Source: Eubacterium callanderi
GTDB taxonomy: Bacteria; Bacillota; Clostridia; Eubacteriales; Eubacteriaceae
Direction of reading: 5' to 3'
Assembly (NCBI RefSeq): GCF_900142645.1
Contig: NZ_FRBP01000003.1
Span: 1-64,000, forward strand
Length of the DNA stretch: 64,000 nucleotides
Both the position numbers and the translations under genes were made by a program. The notes under the pieces are model-generated. The model had not been told where the DNA came from and made no database searches. It saw nothing but the letters and a program-made list of their open reading frames with translations. The number at the start of each line of letters is the position of its first letter. The first letter of the stretch is position 1. Of this stretch, positions 26,838 through 34,048 are shown piece by piece.

Positions 26838-26866
26838 AGTATATCACAAACAAACTCAATTTGCAA
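26838..26866 (-). promoter_or_regulatory. Promoter of the XRE regulator gene
   Basis: On the minus strand TTGCAA (26866-26861), a 17-bp spacer and TATACT (26843-26838). The -35 box is part of a GTTGCAAA box, which suggests autorepression. Confidence 0.65.
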
Positions 26867-26904
26867 CCATTATTCTGAAAAATATTAAAAATAATCCTTA
26901 AATA

Positions 26905-26946
26905 GTTGCAAAACAGGTTGACAAACGGTAGCAAAATAAGTATAAT
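26905..26946 (+). promoter_or_regulatory. Consensus promoter and operator boxes of the excisionase-relaxase genes
   Basis: A perfect sigma-A promoter: TTGACA (26918-26923), 17 bp, TATAAT (26941-26946). GTTGCAAAA (26905-26913) lies upstream, GTAGCAAAA (26928-26936) lies in the spacer, and GTTGCATTT follows at 26959. A consensus promoter this strong probably needs tight repression, likely by the adjacent XRE protein. Confidence 0.75.
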
Positions 26947-26995
26947 GATAATGCTAAAGTTGCATTTTGAGCATTTAAGAGAGGAGAACAGCATT

Positions 26996-27211
26996 ATGAA
27001 CGCAATCAAAATGGGAATGACAATCGAAGAAGCGGCAGAAACCAGCGGCATCGGCAGGAATACCATGCGCAAGTTGGTGGACTGGGGCAAGCTGCCTGTT
27101 CTGAAGGTCGGGCGTAAAACCATTATCCGCAGGGATACCTTAGAGCGTTTTATGACCGTCAATCAGGGCAGAAACCTGCTCAATGAAAAAGATGTACGAA
27201 AAGTTGAATAA
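26996..27211 (+). CDS. xis: Excisionase-type helix-turn-helix protein
   Basis: The 71-residue protein is a MerR-like winged helix of the excisionase/DNA-binding family (MTIEEAAETSGIGRNTMRKLVDWGKLPVLKVGRKTIIRRDTLERFM). The ATG at 26996 is chosen because GAGAGGAG lies just upstream and it follows the consensus promoter; longer in-frame starts would place coding sequence over the promoter. It probably bends DNA at the att site to favour excision by the integrase. Confidence 0.85.
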   Translation: MNAIKMGMTIEEAAETSGIGRNTMRKLVDWGKLPVLKVGRKTIIRRDTLERFMTVNQGRNLLNEKDVRKVE

Positions 27212-27241
27212 CCGTTCTCTAAAAGCCCTCGGCGTTTGAGA

Positions 27242-27425
27242 GCGAAATACACCCCTCGCACAAATCTACGATTTGTACTCTGGGTATTTCGCCCCTGCGG
27301 GGAGCCTGTATCATCGTCCGGGTATCCCATCCCGTCCTCTGATACAGAGAAAATTGCACCGCAATTTTCAATGGCTGTCCCGCTGTCAAAAGCCATCGGA
27401 ACAGCCGCAACCGACAAGTCGGTTG
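27242..27425 (+). other. Putative oriT: cluster of five inverted repeats upstream of the relaxase
   Basis: Perfect or near-perfect inverted repeats follow one another: GCGAAATAC/GTATTTCGC (27242-27292) with an inner ACAAATC/GATTTGT, CTGTATCA/TGATACAG (27306-27347), AAAATTGC/GCAATTTT (27350-27368), ATGGCT/AGCCAT (27371-27396), and CAACCGAC/GTCGGTTG (27408-27425). Such clusters immediately 5' of a mob gene are typical of a transfer origin; they could alternatively form a structured leader controlling relaxase translation. The nick site is not identified. Confidence 0.6.
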
Positions 27426-27462
27426 CAAAATGAGAACGCCCCAATACGGGAGAAAGGACACT

Positions 27463-28887
27463 ATGGCGAGACACAGCTTTATTCAGATGTCAAAGCTGTC
27501 AAATGTCAAGGGAAGAATATCGTATATCACAAGCAAGGCAAGACAGGAAAACCTCTATGCCACCTACCGTACCGCAGACAATACCTTTTGGGGCAATCTC
27601 GCAAGGGAATGTCAGCAGGAATTTAAACGAAGCGGTACACCGGGAAGGTGCATTGAAGCAAGGGAGCTGATTATCGCCCTGCCCGAAGTTTACACCACCT
27701 ATGAGCCGCAGCAGGTGCTTGAAGATTTCACAGAGGAATTTCACAGACGGTACGATGTGGAATGTGTATCGGCTCTCCATCATAACAAGAAAAAGACCAA
27801 CTACCACATCCACCTTATCTTCAGTGAAAGGAAGCTGCTTCCCAAGCCCGATGTAAAGATTGCCACCAGAAGCGTATTTTATGACGAGACAGGGCAAAGG
27901 GTACGCACCAAGAAAGAGATTACCGGCGAGGACGGACAGATGCGAAAAGGCTGTACAGTCATCAAAAAGGGGGAAGTTTACGAAAGCCATTTATTCACAA
28001 CCAAAGACGAGCGTTTCAAAAGCGAAGCCTTCATAGCAGAAGCAAAGGAAGTATACACGGCGCTTATCAATTTCCACATTTCAGATCCCGAGCAGCGACT
28101 GAAAGTGTTTGATAAGAACAGTGTGTATCTGCCTACCAAAAAAATCGGCAAGAATAATCCGAAAGAGGAAGAAATCAAAGCGGACAACGCCGCAAGGCAG
28201 GAGTGGAACCAAGCGGCGGATATGGCACTGATCACAGGCATTTCGGAAGAAACGATATTGGAGATTAAGCAGACGCAAATCCACGAAAAAGTCAGCCAGT
28301 CTATCCGTAACAGTGGTTGGCTTCCCAACCTGTTCCGCAGTATCGTGAGCAGGGCAAAGGATTTTCTGCAAAACCTTATCCGTGAACAGAGTATGCCGCC
28401 CAAGCCTACACTGGATATCGATATGGCAGAGTTCCGTCATATGCGTAACCTGATGATAAAATTGCAGGATAAGGCAAAAGAAATCAAGCACTTGCAGGAT
28501 AAGGTTCTGCCGGAGCTTAAGCAGCAGCTTGCCGAAACAAAGGGCATCTTCAAGGGTAAGGAGCGTAAAGCGTTGGAAGCGCAGATACAGCAGACCGAAA
28601 GGGAAATCGCTGATAAACTGGACAAAATTCCCGACACACTGAAAGCAGACGGTTATCCCGATGTGCAAGTCTTTATGGCAACCTACCGCAAGGCAGAAGC
28701 CGTAGTGGAGCAGTACAACCGTGAGCTTGCCGAGTGGGAACGCAAGGTCAAGGAAAACAGCAAACCCGACGAAAAAGAACGATACGCACCACCTGAAAGA
28801 AAAAGCGTTCGTGACCAGCTCAGACGGTTGCAGGCAGAGAGCAGACAGATCAAACCCAAGCATCGAACCCACGACAGAGAACGATAG
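27463..28887 (+). CDS. mobA: MobA/MobL-family relaxase
   Basis: The 474-residue protein opens with the MobA/MobL relaxase domain: RHSFIQMSKLSNVKGRISYITSKAR with likely catalytic Tyr, and the metal-binding histidine motif NYHIHLIFSERK near residue 116. The C-terminal half is a long charged coiled coil (about 325-470). It nicks oriT and pilots single-stranded DNA during conjugative mobilisation using a helper element's channel; no type IV secretion genes are present here. The ATG at 27463 has AGAAAGGA and is preferred to the in-frame start 33 bp upstream. The transcript probably starts at the consensus promoter before the excisionase gene. Confidence 0.9.
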   Translation: MARHSFIQMSKLSNVKGRISYITSKARQENLYATYRTADNTFWGNLARECQQEFKRSGTPGRCIEARELIIALPEVYTTYEPQQVLEDFTEEFHRRYDVECVSALHHNKKKTNYHIHLIFSERKLLPKPDVKIATRSVFYDETGQRVRTKKEITGEDGQMRKGCTVIKKGEVYESHLFTTKDERFKSEAFIAEAKEVYTALINFHISDPEQRLKVFDKNSVYLPTKKIGKNNPKEEEIKADNAARQEWNQAADMALITGISEETILEIKQTQIHEKVSQSIRNSGWLPNLFRSIVSRAKDFLQNLIREQSMPPKPTLDIDMAEFRHMRNLMIKLQDKAKEIKHLQDKVLPELKQQLAETKGIFKGKERKALEAQIQQTEREIADKLDKIPDTLKADGYPDVQVFMATYRKAEAVVEQYNRELAEWERKVKENSKPDEKERYAPPERKSVRDQLRRLQAESRQIKPKHRTHDRER

Positions 28888-28930
28888 CTTTTCACACCGA
28901 AAACAATACCGCAGAGCAGTATCAAAGGCA

Positions 28931-28970
28931 AGACTCCATTACTCCAAATCAGGGGCAGCGGAGTCTTTCT
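28931..28970 (+). terminator. Terminator after the relaxase gene
   Basis: AGACTCC / GGAGTCT stem followed by TTCTCTTT, 44 bp after the relaxase stop. A second, AAAAGGG/CCCTTTT hairpin near 29013-29052 may end transcription from the other strand. Confidence 0.6.
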
Positions 28971-29099
28971 CTTTGCACTTGTATTGACTGAAGGCAATTC
29001 TTTAGAGCAAAACAAAAGGGCACTCAGCTATGAACAACTAAATACCCCTTTTGCTTTATCTTCTTTGGTGTTAAATGTTGAGATTTCCTGCAATCGTTT

Positions 29100-29258
29100 T
29101 CACGACTTCATATTATCTTTGCATTTTTCATAGTCTTGGGAATAGATTACATCCAAACCAAGCTTAACGAATGCATCATACGCATCATCAAGCTTGGTTG
29201 GATTAACAACTAATGTACCGGCACCTTGGAAGCGAGGGGCTTTTGCGTTTCCCTTCAT
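29100..29258 (-). pseudogene. GH3 beta-glucosidase fragment
   Basis: Translating 52 codons to a stop gives KAPRFQGAGTLVVNPTKLDD and KLGLDVIYSQDY, which follow the conserved linker region of glycoside hydrolase family 3 beta-glucosidases (AKxPRFQGAGSSxINPTKxD). Neither catalytic domain remains. It sits just downstream of the element's amidase gene and looks like a relic caught when cargo was acquired. Family call is from memory of the motif. Confidence 0.55.
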
Positions 29259-29276
29259 TTTACTGCCCTGTACCAC

Positions 29277-30305
29277 TCATTTTAACGGTGTCGTCACCTT
29301 GGTTTCCAGCTCGCAATGTGTTACATCACTCCAATGACGGCGGATGGCAATATCAGCAGTAAGGTCAGTATTGTTATAGGAAATAGACCATTGTGTGTTA
29401 CTTGTGATGTCATCGGGGTTGGGGTCTTGTGCCGCCGATTTCATTGCGTTCCACACGGTATCGTTGGTGTAATTGCCTTTTTCCGCCTCCAGCACCTCCA
29501 TCACGGCGTCATAGCGTTCCTTGCCGTGACCGTAGATGCCGTTTTTCTGATTCGGAAGCACCTCATCCTTATAACGAATGAAGAAATTCGTAACCGCCTC
29601 TGATGGAGTATCGATCAGCTCTCTTGGTTCGCCGTCAATGTCATACTCGATTACTCTGCCGTCGCCGGATGCGTCGTTTATGTAGAAATGGTAATCTCTG
29701 CCGGATGATGCGAACATATCATAGCTGCGTAAAAGCTCCACTGCTTCCTCTGTGGTCGCCGCCCTGTCAAGAACAAGGCGTATTGCAAGAGTAGTTGCAA
29801 TGACAGGTTTGCCTGTGTTTTGACGCACAGGCTCACTATCCAGTGTCAACACAGCGATAGACACGCCCTTCTCATTCATACCATCCAGACAGATAAACGG
29901 AGCGGTCAGACTCGCCAGCTCTTTTTTGATATTCTCATCAGGCACATTTGCTGAAACATTGTCAAGCGCGGCAAAGGCAATCGACTTATATCCGTCCTTT
30001 GGCGCACAGTAAACCAACATAGCAGATGTATCTTTGCTAAAATCGTAATTCCGTCCCATATGAACGTCGCCGTCCGTATCGGTCAGACTAAACACCGTAC
30101 AGCCGAAATTGGGCGCTTTGATCGTCACAGGCAGCAGCGGAAGCGCCTCTTTCAGAATCGCATCGATCATCGTCTGATCGTCCTGAATGCCGTAATCGAT
30201 AATATCGTCAAGATCGTAATCGTATTTGACATCCATGCGGTAGAGATTGTATCCATCCGCGTAATCCGTAAGCTGCTCAATGCTGCCGATGGTCTGGTTA
30301 TTCAT
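29277..30305 (-). CDS. Linear amide C-N hydrolase (choloylglycine hydrolase superfamily), element cargo
   Basis: The 342-residue protein is an Ntn-type amidase related to bile salt hydrolases and penicillin acylases. The expected nucleophile Cys69 lies in FGCTVFSL and Arg85/Asp88 in MGRNYDFS, so, unlike the hydrolase at 3145, about 68 N-terminal residues would have to be removed before activity. A later ICLDGMNEKGVSIAVLTLD block matches the family. AAAAGGAG places the start at 30305; the extra upstream frame is made of a TetR-like relic read out of frame. No signal peptide is apparent. The natural amide substrate (bile salt, acyl-homoserine-like or beta-lactam) cannot be decided. Confidence 0.85.
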   Translation of the reverse strand: MNNQTIGSIEQLTDYADGYNLYRMDVKYDYDLDDIIDYGIQDDQTMIDAILKEALPLLPVTIKAPNFGCTVFSLTDTDGDVHMGRNYDFSKDTSAMLVYCAPKDGYKSIAFAALDNVSANVPDENIKKELASLTAPFICLDGMNEKGVSIAVLTLDSEPVRQNTGKPVIATTLAIRLVLDRAATTEEAVELLRSYDMFASSGRDYHFYINDASGDGRVIEYDIDGEPRELIDTPSEAVTNFFIRYKDEVLPNQKNGIYGHGKERYDAVMEVLEAEKGNYTNDTVWNAMKSAAQDPNPDDITSNTQWSISYNNTDLTADIAIRRHWSDVTHCELETKVTTPLK

Positions 30306-30333
30306 GTTTTTTCTCCTTTTCAGTTCGATATTA

Positions 30334-30420
30334 TTCTGTAATAGAACCCGACCTTGCTTCCGGGTTGTATTTCGTAATAAAGAGTTCAAGGGTTTCTTTG
30401 AGCGTTTTTATTTGTGCTAT
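30334..30420 (-). pseudogene. Remnant of the 3' end of a second TetR-family gene
   Basis: 87 bp align without gaps to 31398-31484 inside the intact TetR gene, with about a dozen mismatches. In the TetR frame they read TLKETLELFITKYNPEARSG and then a stop, against ALKETLELFIMKYNPKVRSG in the intact gene. The remnant sits directly before the amidase, where a whole regulator gene would be expected. Confidence 0.75.
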
Positions 30421-30431
30421 CCTTTTATTCG

Positions 30432-31271
30432 TTAATCTATATGATATGCAATATTAATGGGTACTTCCTGTGTTGAATTTAAATACGAAACCTTAATTCC
30501 AATACGCTTTGATTTTCCCTCTAAATTATCGTGCCAACGCAAGATAAATTCTTCTTCTGTAAGATATGTGTAACTACCGGAAGTCGATGGATCCATAAAA
30601 TAATAGATATATGTATCTTTTTTCGCATCCTTCTGATATCCGATTAACACAACATAATGACCATCGTCTTCTGTTTCAGTATTATAATCACCGTCATCTT
30701 TCCATGCTTGAATCGCACAAATAATAGGAGAACCATCATCAAGAGCTGCCCTGAATTGCAATAGCAAGCTATCTATAAGCTTCAAACCGTATTCATTTGA
30801 AGCATAATCTACACACACAACCTCTGTTGCAATCACTGGGGTATTCGGAAAACCTTCTGTACGAACGGATTCTAAATATTCTGCTATATTCATATAGTTA
30901 GTCCCATTTTCCGGAGTTGCTTCAAGCTCCCAAAGTAATCGATCTTCTCTGGTGTCAAAATCGTACCCCGCATAGCGTAAAACAGATGCAACGCAAGCCA
31001 CTCCACAGGTAAAATTATGGCTTTGTCTAAATAACGGTAATTTTATAAGTTTACATTTTCCTTTTTCATCCGTTTCAGGCAACGACGTTGATGAAACATT
31101 ATAATCATAAAATGTATTTCCTTCCGGTCCAGTATCGTTCAAGTAATATTCCTTCATCTGATTGGCAATACCTTCAGATTTCGGTTCTTTATTTGCTGTA
31201 ATTATCATAAACAAAGATACAACAAATAAAAGAATTGAAAGCACAGGGATAAGCTTCTTGATTGTTTTCAC
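30432..31271 (-). CDS. Secreted or membrane-anchored C39-like cysteine peptidase domain protein
   Basis: The 279-residue protein has an N-terminal hydrophobic segment (about 8-26) and a peptidase C39-like domain with a plausible triad: Cys89 in NFTCGVACVASVLRYAG, His205 in DDGHYVVLIGY and Asp227 in YYFMDPSTSGSY. C39 and C39-like domains cleave leader peptides or act as outside cysteine peptidases; no peptide precursor or ABC transporter lies next to it. The start is GTG with GGAGG 9 nt ahead. It stands between the TetR gene and the amidase and is flanked by the two TetR 3' segments, so it may have been inserted there. Confidence 0.75.
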   Translation of the reverse strand: MKTIKKLIPVLSILLFVVSLFMIITANKEPKSEGIANQMKEYYLNDTGPEGNTFYDYNVSSTSLPETDEKGKCKLIKLPLFRQSHNFTCGVACVASVLRYAGYDFDTREDRLLWELEATPENGTNYMNIAEYLESVRTEGFPNTPVIATEVVCVDYASNEYGLKLIDSLLLQFRAALDDGSPIICAIQAWKDDGDYNTETEDDGHYVVLIGYQKDAKKDTYIYYFMDPSTSGSYTYLTEEEFILRWHDNLEGKSKRIGIKVSYLNSTQEVPINIAYHID

Positions 31272-31361
31272 TTTGAAATGCCTCCGATAAATTATTATCT
31301 CGTACCGTTATTTTACGGTAATTTTCTGTTGATGAGGTTGTTTCGTAGTATGTGTAGCATA

Positions 31362-32000
31362 CTACTGAGGGGATATCCCCTTAAAAATTTTCGCTTTTTC
31401 TGTAACAACACCCGACCTTACTTTCGGGTTGTATTTCATAATAAAGAGTTCAAGGGTTTCTTTCAGCGCTTCTATCTGTGCTTTCAAATAGAACGCATCC
31501 TCGAATAGTGCGTAATGAACGCAGGCTCTGATTAGAATGAATATCAGCGGCGTCAGCTTTTCGTAGGGAATACCCAGCTTGCTCTCGAAGCTTTTTGCGT
31601 ATTGCGTATATCGTTCATCTACGCCCGCAAAGAATTTCTGACCGTATTCTCTGTATTTCGGGTGAGTATAGACCTGATACATAAGTCTGTATTTCTTGCC
31701 GTGGTTTTTTGCCGTCCAATAGGGTATCTCGTCAATAAACCGCCATAAGTCCTCCACATCGGTGGGAGCTTTCGCCATAAACTCATCTTCCACCTTGCCC
31801 ATACAGTATTCGGTGGACTTAACGATAAGGTCATCGAGATTATCAAAATACAGATACAGTGTCGCAACACTGCAATCGCAGGCTTTTGCGATAGCTTTTA
31901 TTCCGACAGAGGAAAATCCGTTCTCCGCATAGCAGGCGAAGCTCCTTTCCATTATATCTGTTTTCTTCGCCTTGCGGGCTTCTTCATTATATGTACGCAA
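31362..32000 (-). CDS. TetR/AcrR-family transcriptional regulator
   Basis: The 212-residue protein has the TetR helix-turn-helix near residues 15-60 (MERSFACYAENGFSSVGIKAIAKACDCSVATLYLYFDNLDDL). The start is TTG, with GGAGG 7 nt upstream; no ATG fits. It leads the cargo operon C39 gene-amidase and probably represses it in response to a small molecule. Genes with a TetR regulator directly before such an amidase exist, and the TetR relic before the amidase here supports an original pairing. Confidence 0.88.
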   Translation of the reverse strand: MRTYNEEARKAKKTDIMERSFACYAENGFSSVGIKAIAKACDCSVATLYLYFDNLDDLIVKSTEYCMGKVEDEFMAKAPTDVEDLWRFIDEIPYWTAKNHGKKYRLMYQVYTHPKYREYGQKFFAGVDERYTQYAKSFESKLGIPYEKLTPLIFILIRACVHYALFEDAFYLKAQIEALKETLELFIMKYNPKVRSGVVTEKAKIFKGISPQ

Positions 32001-32109
32001 TACCTTACCTCCTCCCCCGCAAAATGGTGAACGGTCGTTAAGATTATACTACTTTTGCTTTGATTTTTCAAGAGGCTAAAGCAAAAATCTGAATCATTCT
32101 GTGTGAAAA

Positions 32110-32132
32110 CGGCAGGGATTTCTCCCTGCCGC
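32110..32132 (-). terminator. Terminator downstream of tnpV
   Basis: CGGCAGGGA / TCCCTGCCG stem with TTTTC following on the minus strand. Confidence 0.65.
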
Positions 32133-32138
32133 CGAAGC

Positions 32139-32285
32139 CTATTTTAGTAACTTTATCATAACCTCATTTATCGCATCCGTATATCTGCCCTGTGCAATCA
32201 GTTTGTTACGTTAGGAAAGCAGAGCGTTGAAAATATATCGTCGTTCCTCTACTGTGAGGTAAAGGTAATATTTCTGCTTTCTCAT
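32139..32285 (-). pseudogene. Small conserved element protein interrupted by a stop codon
   Basis: MRKQKYYLYLTVEERRYIF... runs 24 codons to a TAA and continues in the same frame for 23 codons (RNKLIAQGRYTDAINEVMIK) to a second stop. This resembles a small protein found beside tnpV in mobile elements of gut Firmicutes. Its ATG overlaps the tnpV stop (ATGA), so the pair was translationally coupled. A single base change (for example TAA from CAA or AAA) explains the damage. Confidence 0.65.
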
Positions 32286-32662
32286 ACGAAGATTACCTCC
32301 GTATTTACCGTTTCCGTAACCGCTGACCGCAGAGCGTTCATTCTGCCGACCCATAACATTTGGTTCTCAGCTTTCAGCGTTTCGGTAATGCCCTCACGCT
32401 CTGCCCGTTGCTTCATCAGGCGGTCAAACAGTTCCTGTGCCTGTTCTTCAACATCAGCAAGGTAGGATTGCAGCTTGCCGCTTATCAGCAAATCGGTGTA
32501 AAATACCTTTTTATGCTCCCGAATATACCGCAAATGCCGATGTCCCCATATACCGATATGCCTTTCTTCTTTTTCGTCAGGTAATACCAGGCAGGGAATG
32601 TAATAATCGCCCTGCAATTCGTACCATAAGCCGTTGCTGTTGTCGTAAATGTACTTATCCAT
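32282..32662 (-). CDS. tnpV: TnpV-like transposon-encoded protein
   Basis: The 126-residue protein resembles TnpV of Tn4451/Tn4453-type elements: an N-terminal YIYDNSNGLWYELQGDYYIP block, then RHLRYIREHKKVFYTDLLISGKL and a helical C-terminus. The role of TnpV is not established. GGAGGA fixes the start at 32662. It marks the right part of the element, with the candidate right end about 90 bp beyond. Confidence 0.82.
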   Translation of the reverse strand: MDKYIYDNSNGLWYELQGDYYIPCLVLPDEKEERHIGIWGHRHLRYIREHKKVFYTDLLISGKLQSYLADVEEQAQELFDRLMKQRAEREGITETLKAENQMLWVGRMNALRSAVTETVNTEVIFV

Positions 32663-32748
32663 ATTAAAATCCTCCAGTATCATATATTCGCACATATGTC
32701 ACAGTTTCCCGATTACCACAACCTGTTATATCTTGTTATGAGATTTTC

Positions 32749-32785
32749 TTTCCCTCAATTTTTCCCTTATGAGATAGCGAGGGAA
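32749..32785. repeat. Right end of the integrative element, candidate attR
   Basis: TTTCCCTC / GAGGGAA arms enclose TTTTTCCCTTATGAG, matching the left-end copy at 24706-24721 in 14 of 15 bases. Together they bound about 8.1 kb containing all the element genes and the GC-rich composition. Confidence 0.5.
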
Positions 32786-33411
32786 GAATAAATTGTTGTG
32801 AAATCGTATAAAGGAATAAGGTGAGCACACTGCGAAAAATCCTTTATTTTCTAGGCCTTTGGAGGATTTTATTGATAACCTGTAACCTCTGTTAAGAGGC
32901 CATAATTTGTAGAAATTCAAATTTCGATTTATCATACTTCCTATTATTGATTAGTATTTCACATATTCCTTTTAATAAGAACTTTGAAAGATTTACTCTT
33001 GTTCTCGCACATATTAAAACATCCACATAAAAGCCATCAATTGCATTTACCAAACGATCAAAGCTCAATCGTTATAGCTAATACGCGACCATTTTTTACT
33101 GGAATCTCATTTTTCACCAACCTTAATCTATTTTTCAAAAAATAAAAAAGCAACCGCCCTTCTGGGCGGCTTTGGTGTGTAACTTTTTGTTAGGTTTTAA
33201 GGATAAGTTACACGCATATTATAAAACTTTTACTCTATCTCGTCAATAAGTTAGGACAAAAATCCCTTACAAAAATAGTAATAAGTTTGGAGATGAATGA
33301 TCGATGGGAAACATGCTTTTCTATCGATCTACCTATCTGGAATCCGCTGTCGTGCATGTTATTGCACTGCTCTTTTTTGTTTCAATATGTAAAACAGCGG
33401 GCATATAACAA
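32786..33411. other. Intergenic stretch right of the element
   Basis: No gene is supported. It holds an imperfect inverted repeat (AAATCCT ... AGGATTT, about 32838-32871), the terminator at 33143-33173 and a GTGTAACT/AGTTACAC pair just after it. Confidence 0.4.
33143..33173 (-). terminator. Terminator, probably of the cold shock gene
   Basis: CCGCCC/GGGCGG stem with TTCT loop; on the minus strand it is followed by a TTTTTTATTTTT run. It lies about 240 bp after the csp stop. Confidence 0.75.
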
Positions 33412-33612
33412 TCATACAAGCTGTACACTTTTTGCCCGAAGCTGTCGATCGCCTTGTTCCGTTTCATAAATAACTTTATCGCCATCTCTCAGTGATTCAC
33501 AGTTCCCTCCAACAATCGAAGAAAAAAGCACAAAGATGTCTTCTCCATTTTCTCCTTCAATAAATCCAAAGCCTTTGTTACTGTTAAACCACTTTACTGT
33601 ACCGTTACTCAT
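33412..33612 (-). CDS. csp: Cold shock protein, CspA family
   Basis: The 66-residue protein is a single cold shock domain: NGTVKWFNSNKGFGFIEG with RNP1 KGFGFI intact, and RNP2 as DIFVLF. The usual RNP2 is (V/I)FVHF; here the conserved RNA-contacting His is Leu at residue 29. GGAGGTACC precedes the ATG; the longer upstream frame is untranslated leader. Csp proteins bind single-stranded nucleic acid and melt RNA structure. Standalone gene with a long AT-rich leader, as usual for this family. Confidence 0.92.
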   Translation of the reverse strand: MSNGTVKWFNSNKGFGFIEGENGEDIFVLFSSIVGGNCESLRDGDKVIYETEQGDRQLRAKSVQLV

Positions 33613-34048
33613 TCTCTGGTACCTCCTAAAAATCAAGCTATACTTAGGATTGCAAATAAAAAAACACATATTTTTGTAAATCATCTCGAAAAGTAAAAAC
33701 AAAATGACTTGCAAAAATATGTGAAATCTTTTGAAACTCTCTTAAATATATGTTTAGTATACACTAAAAAACAGAAAACGTCAACTTTCTTAAAAAACAA
33801 CTCTTTTTTATCGTTTTACTTTTTACTTTCAATGCTGTAAAAGGGGCCCCAAACTTTTCTAGATTTTTCTCTTTTTCGTTCACGTTTTTCTTCAAATAAC
33901 TGATATTCATACTCATCACAAAACGAAAAAGAACCACTTAAAATCAGTGGTTCTTAATATCGAAATATGTATACATGTATTTTGTTTCGAATCCCCCCTG
34001 AATTATTAAAAGAAATATTCAGGAGAGGATTCAGAAGACAAAGATTTA
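33613..34048. other. Intergenic region with csp leader and a terminator
   Basis: It contains the long AT-rich csp upstream region and the terminator at 33931-33954. No gene seen. Confidence 0.45.
33931..33954 (-). terminator. Terminator of the SDR-kinase operon
   Basis: GAACCACT / AGTGGTTC stem with a TAAAATC loop; on the minus strand it is followed by TTTTTCGTTTT. Confidence 0.75.

Noticed and set aside
30305-30389. N-terminal extension of the amidase to 30389
   Set aside because: This stretch is a TetR-gene relic read out of frame; AAAAGGAG directly before the ATG at 30305 marks the true start.
24744-32662. Self-transmissible conjugative element
   Set aside because: There is a relaxase but no coupling protein, VirB4-like ATPase or channel genes, so it can only be mobilised by a helper.
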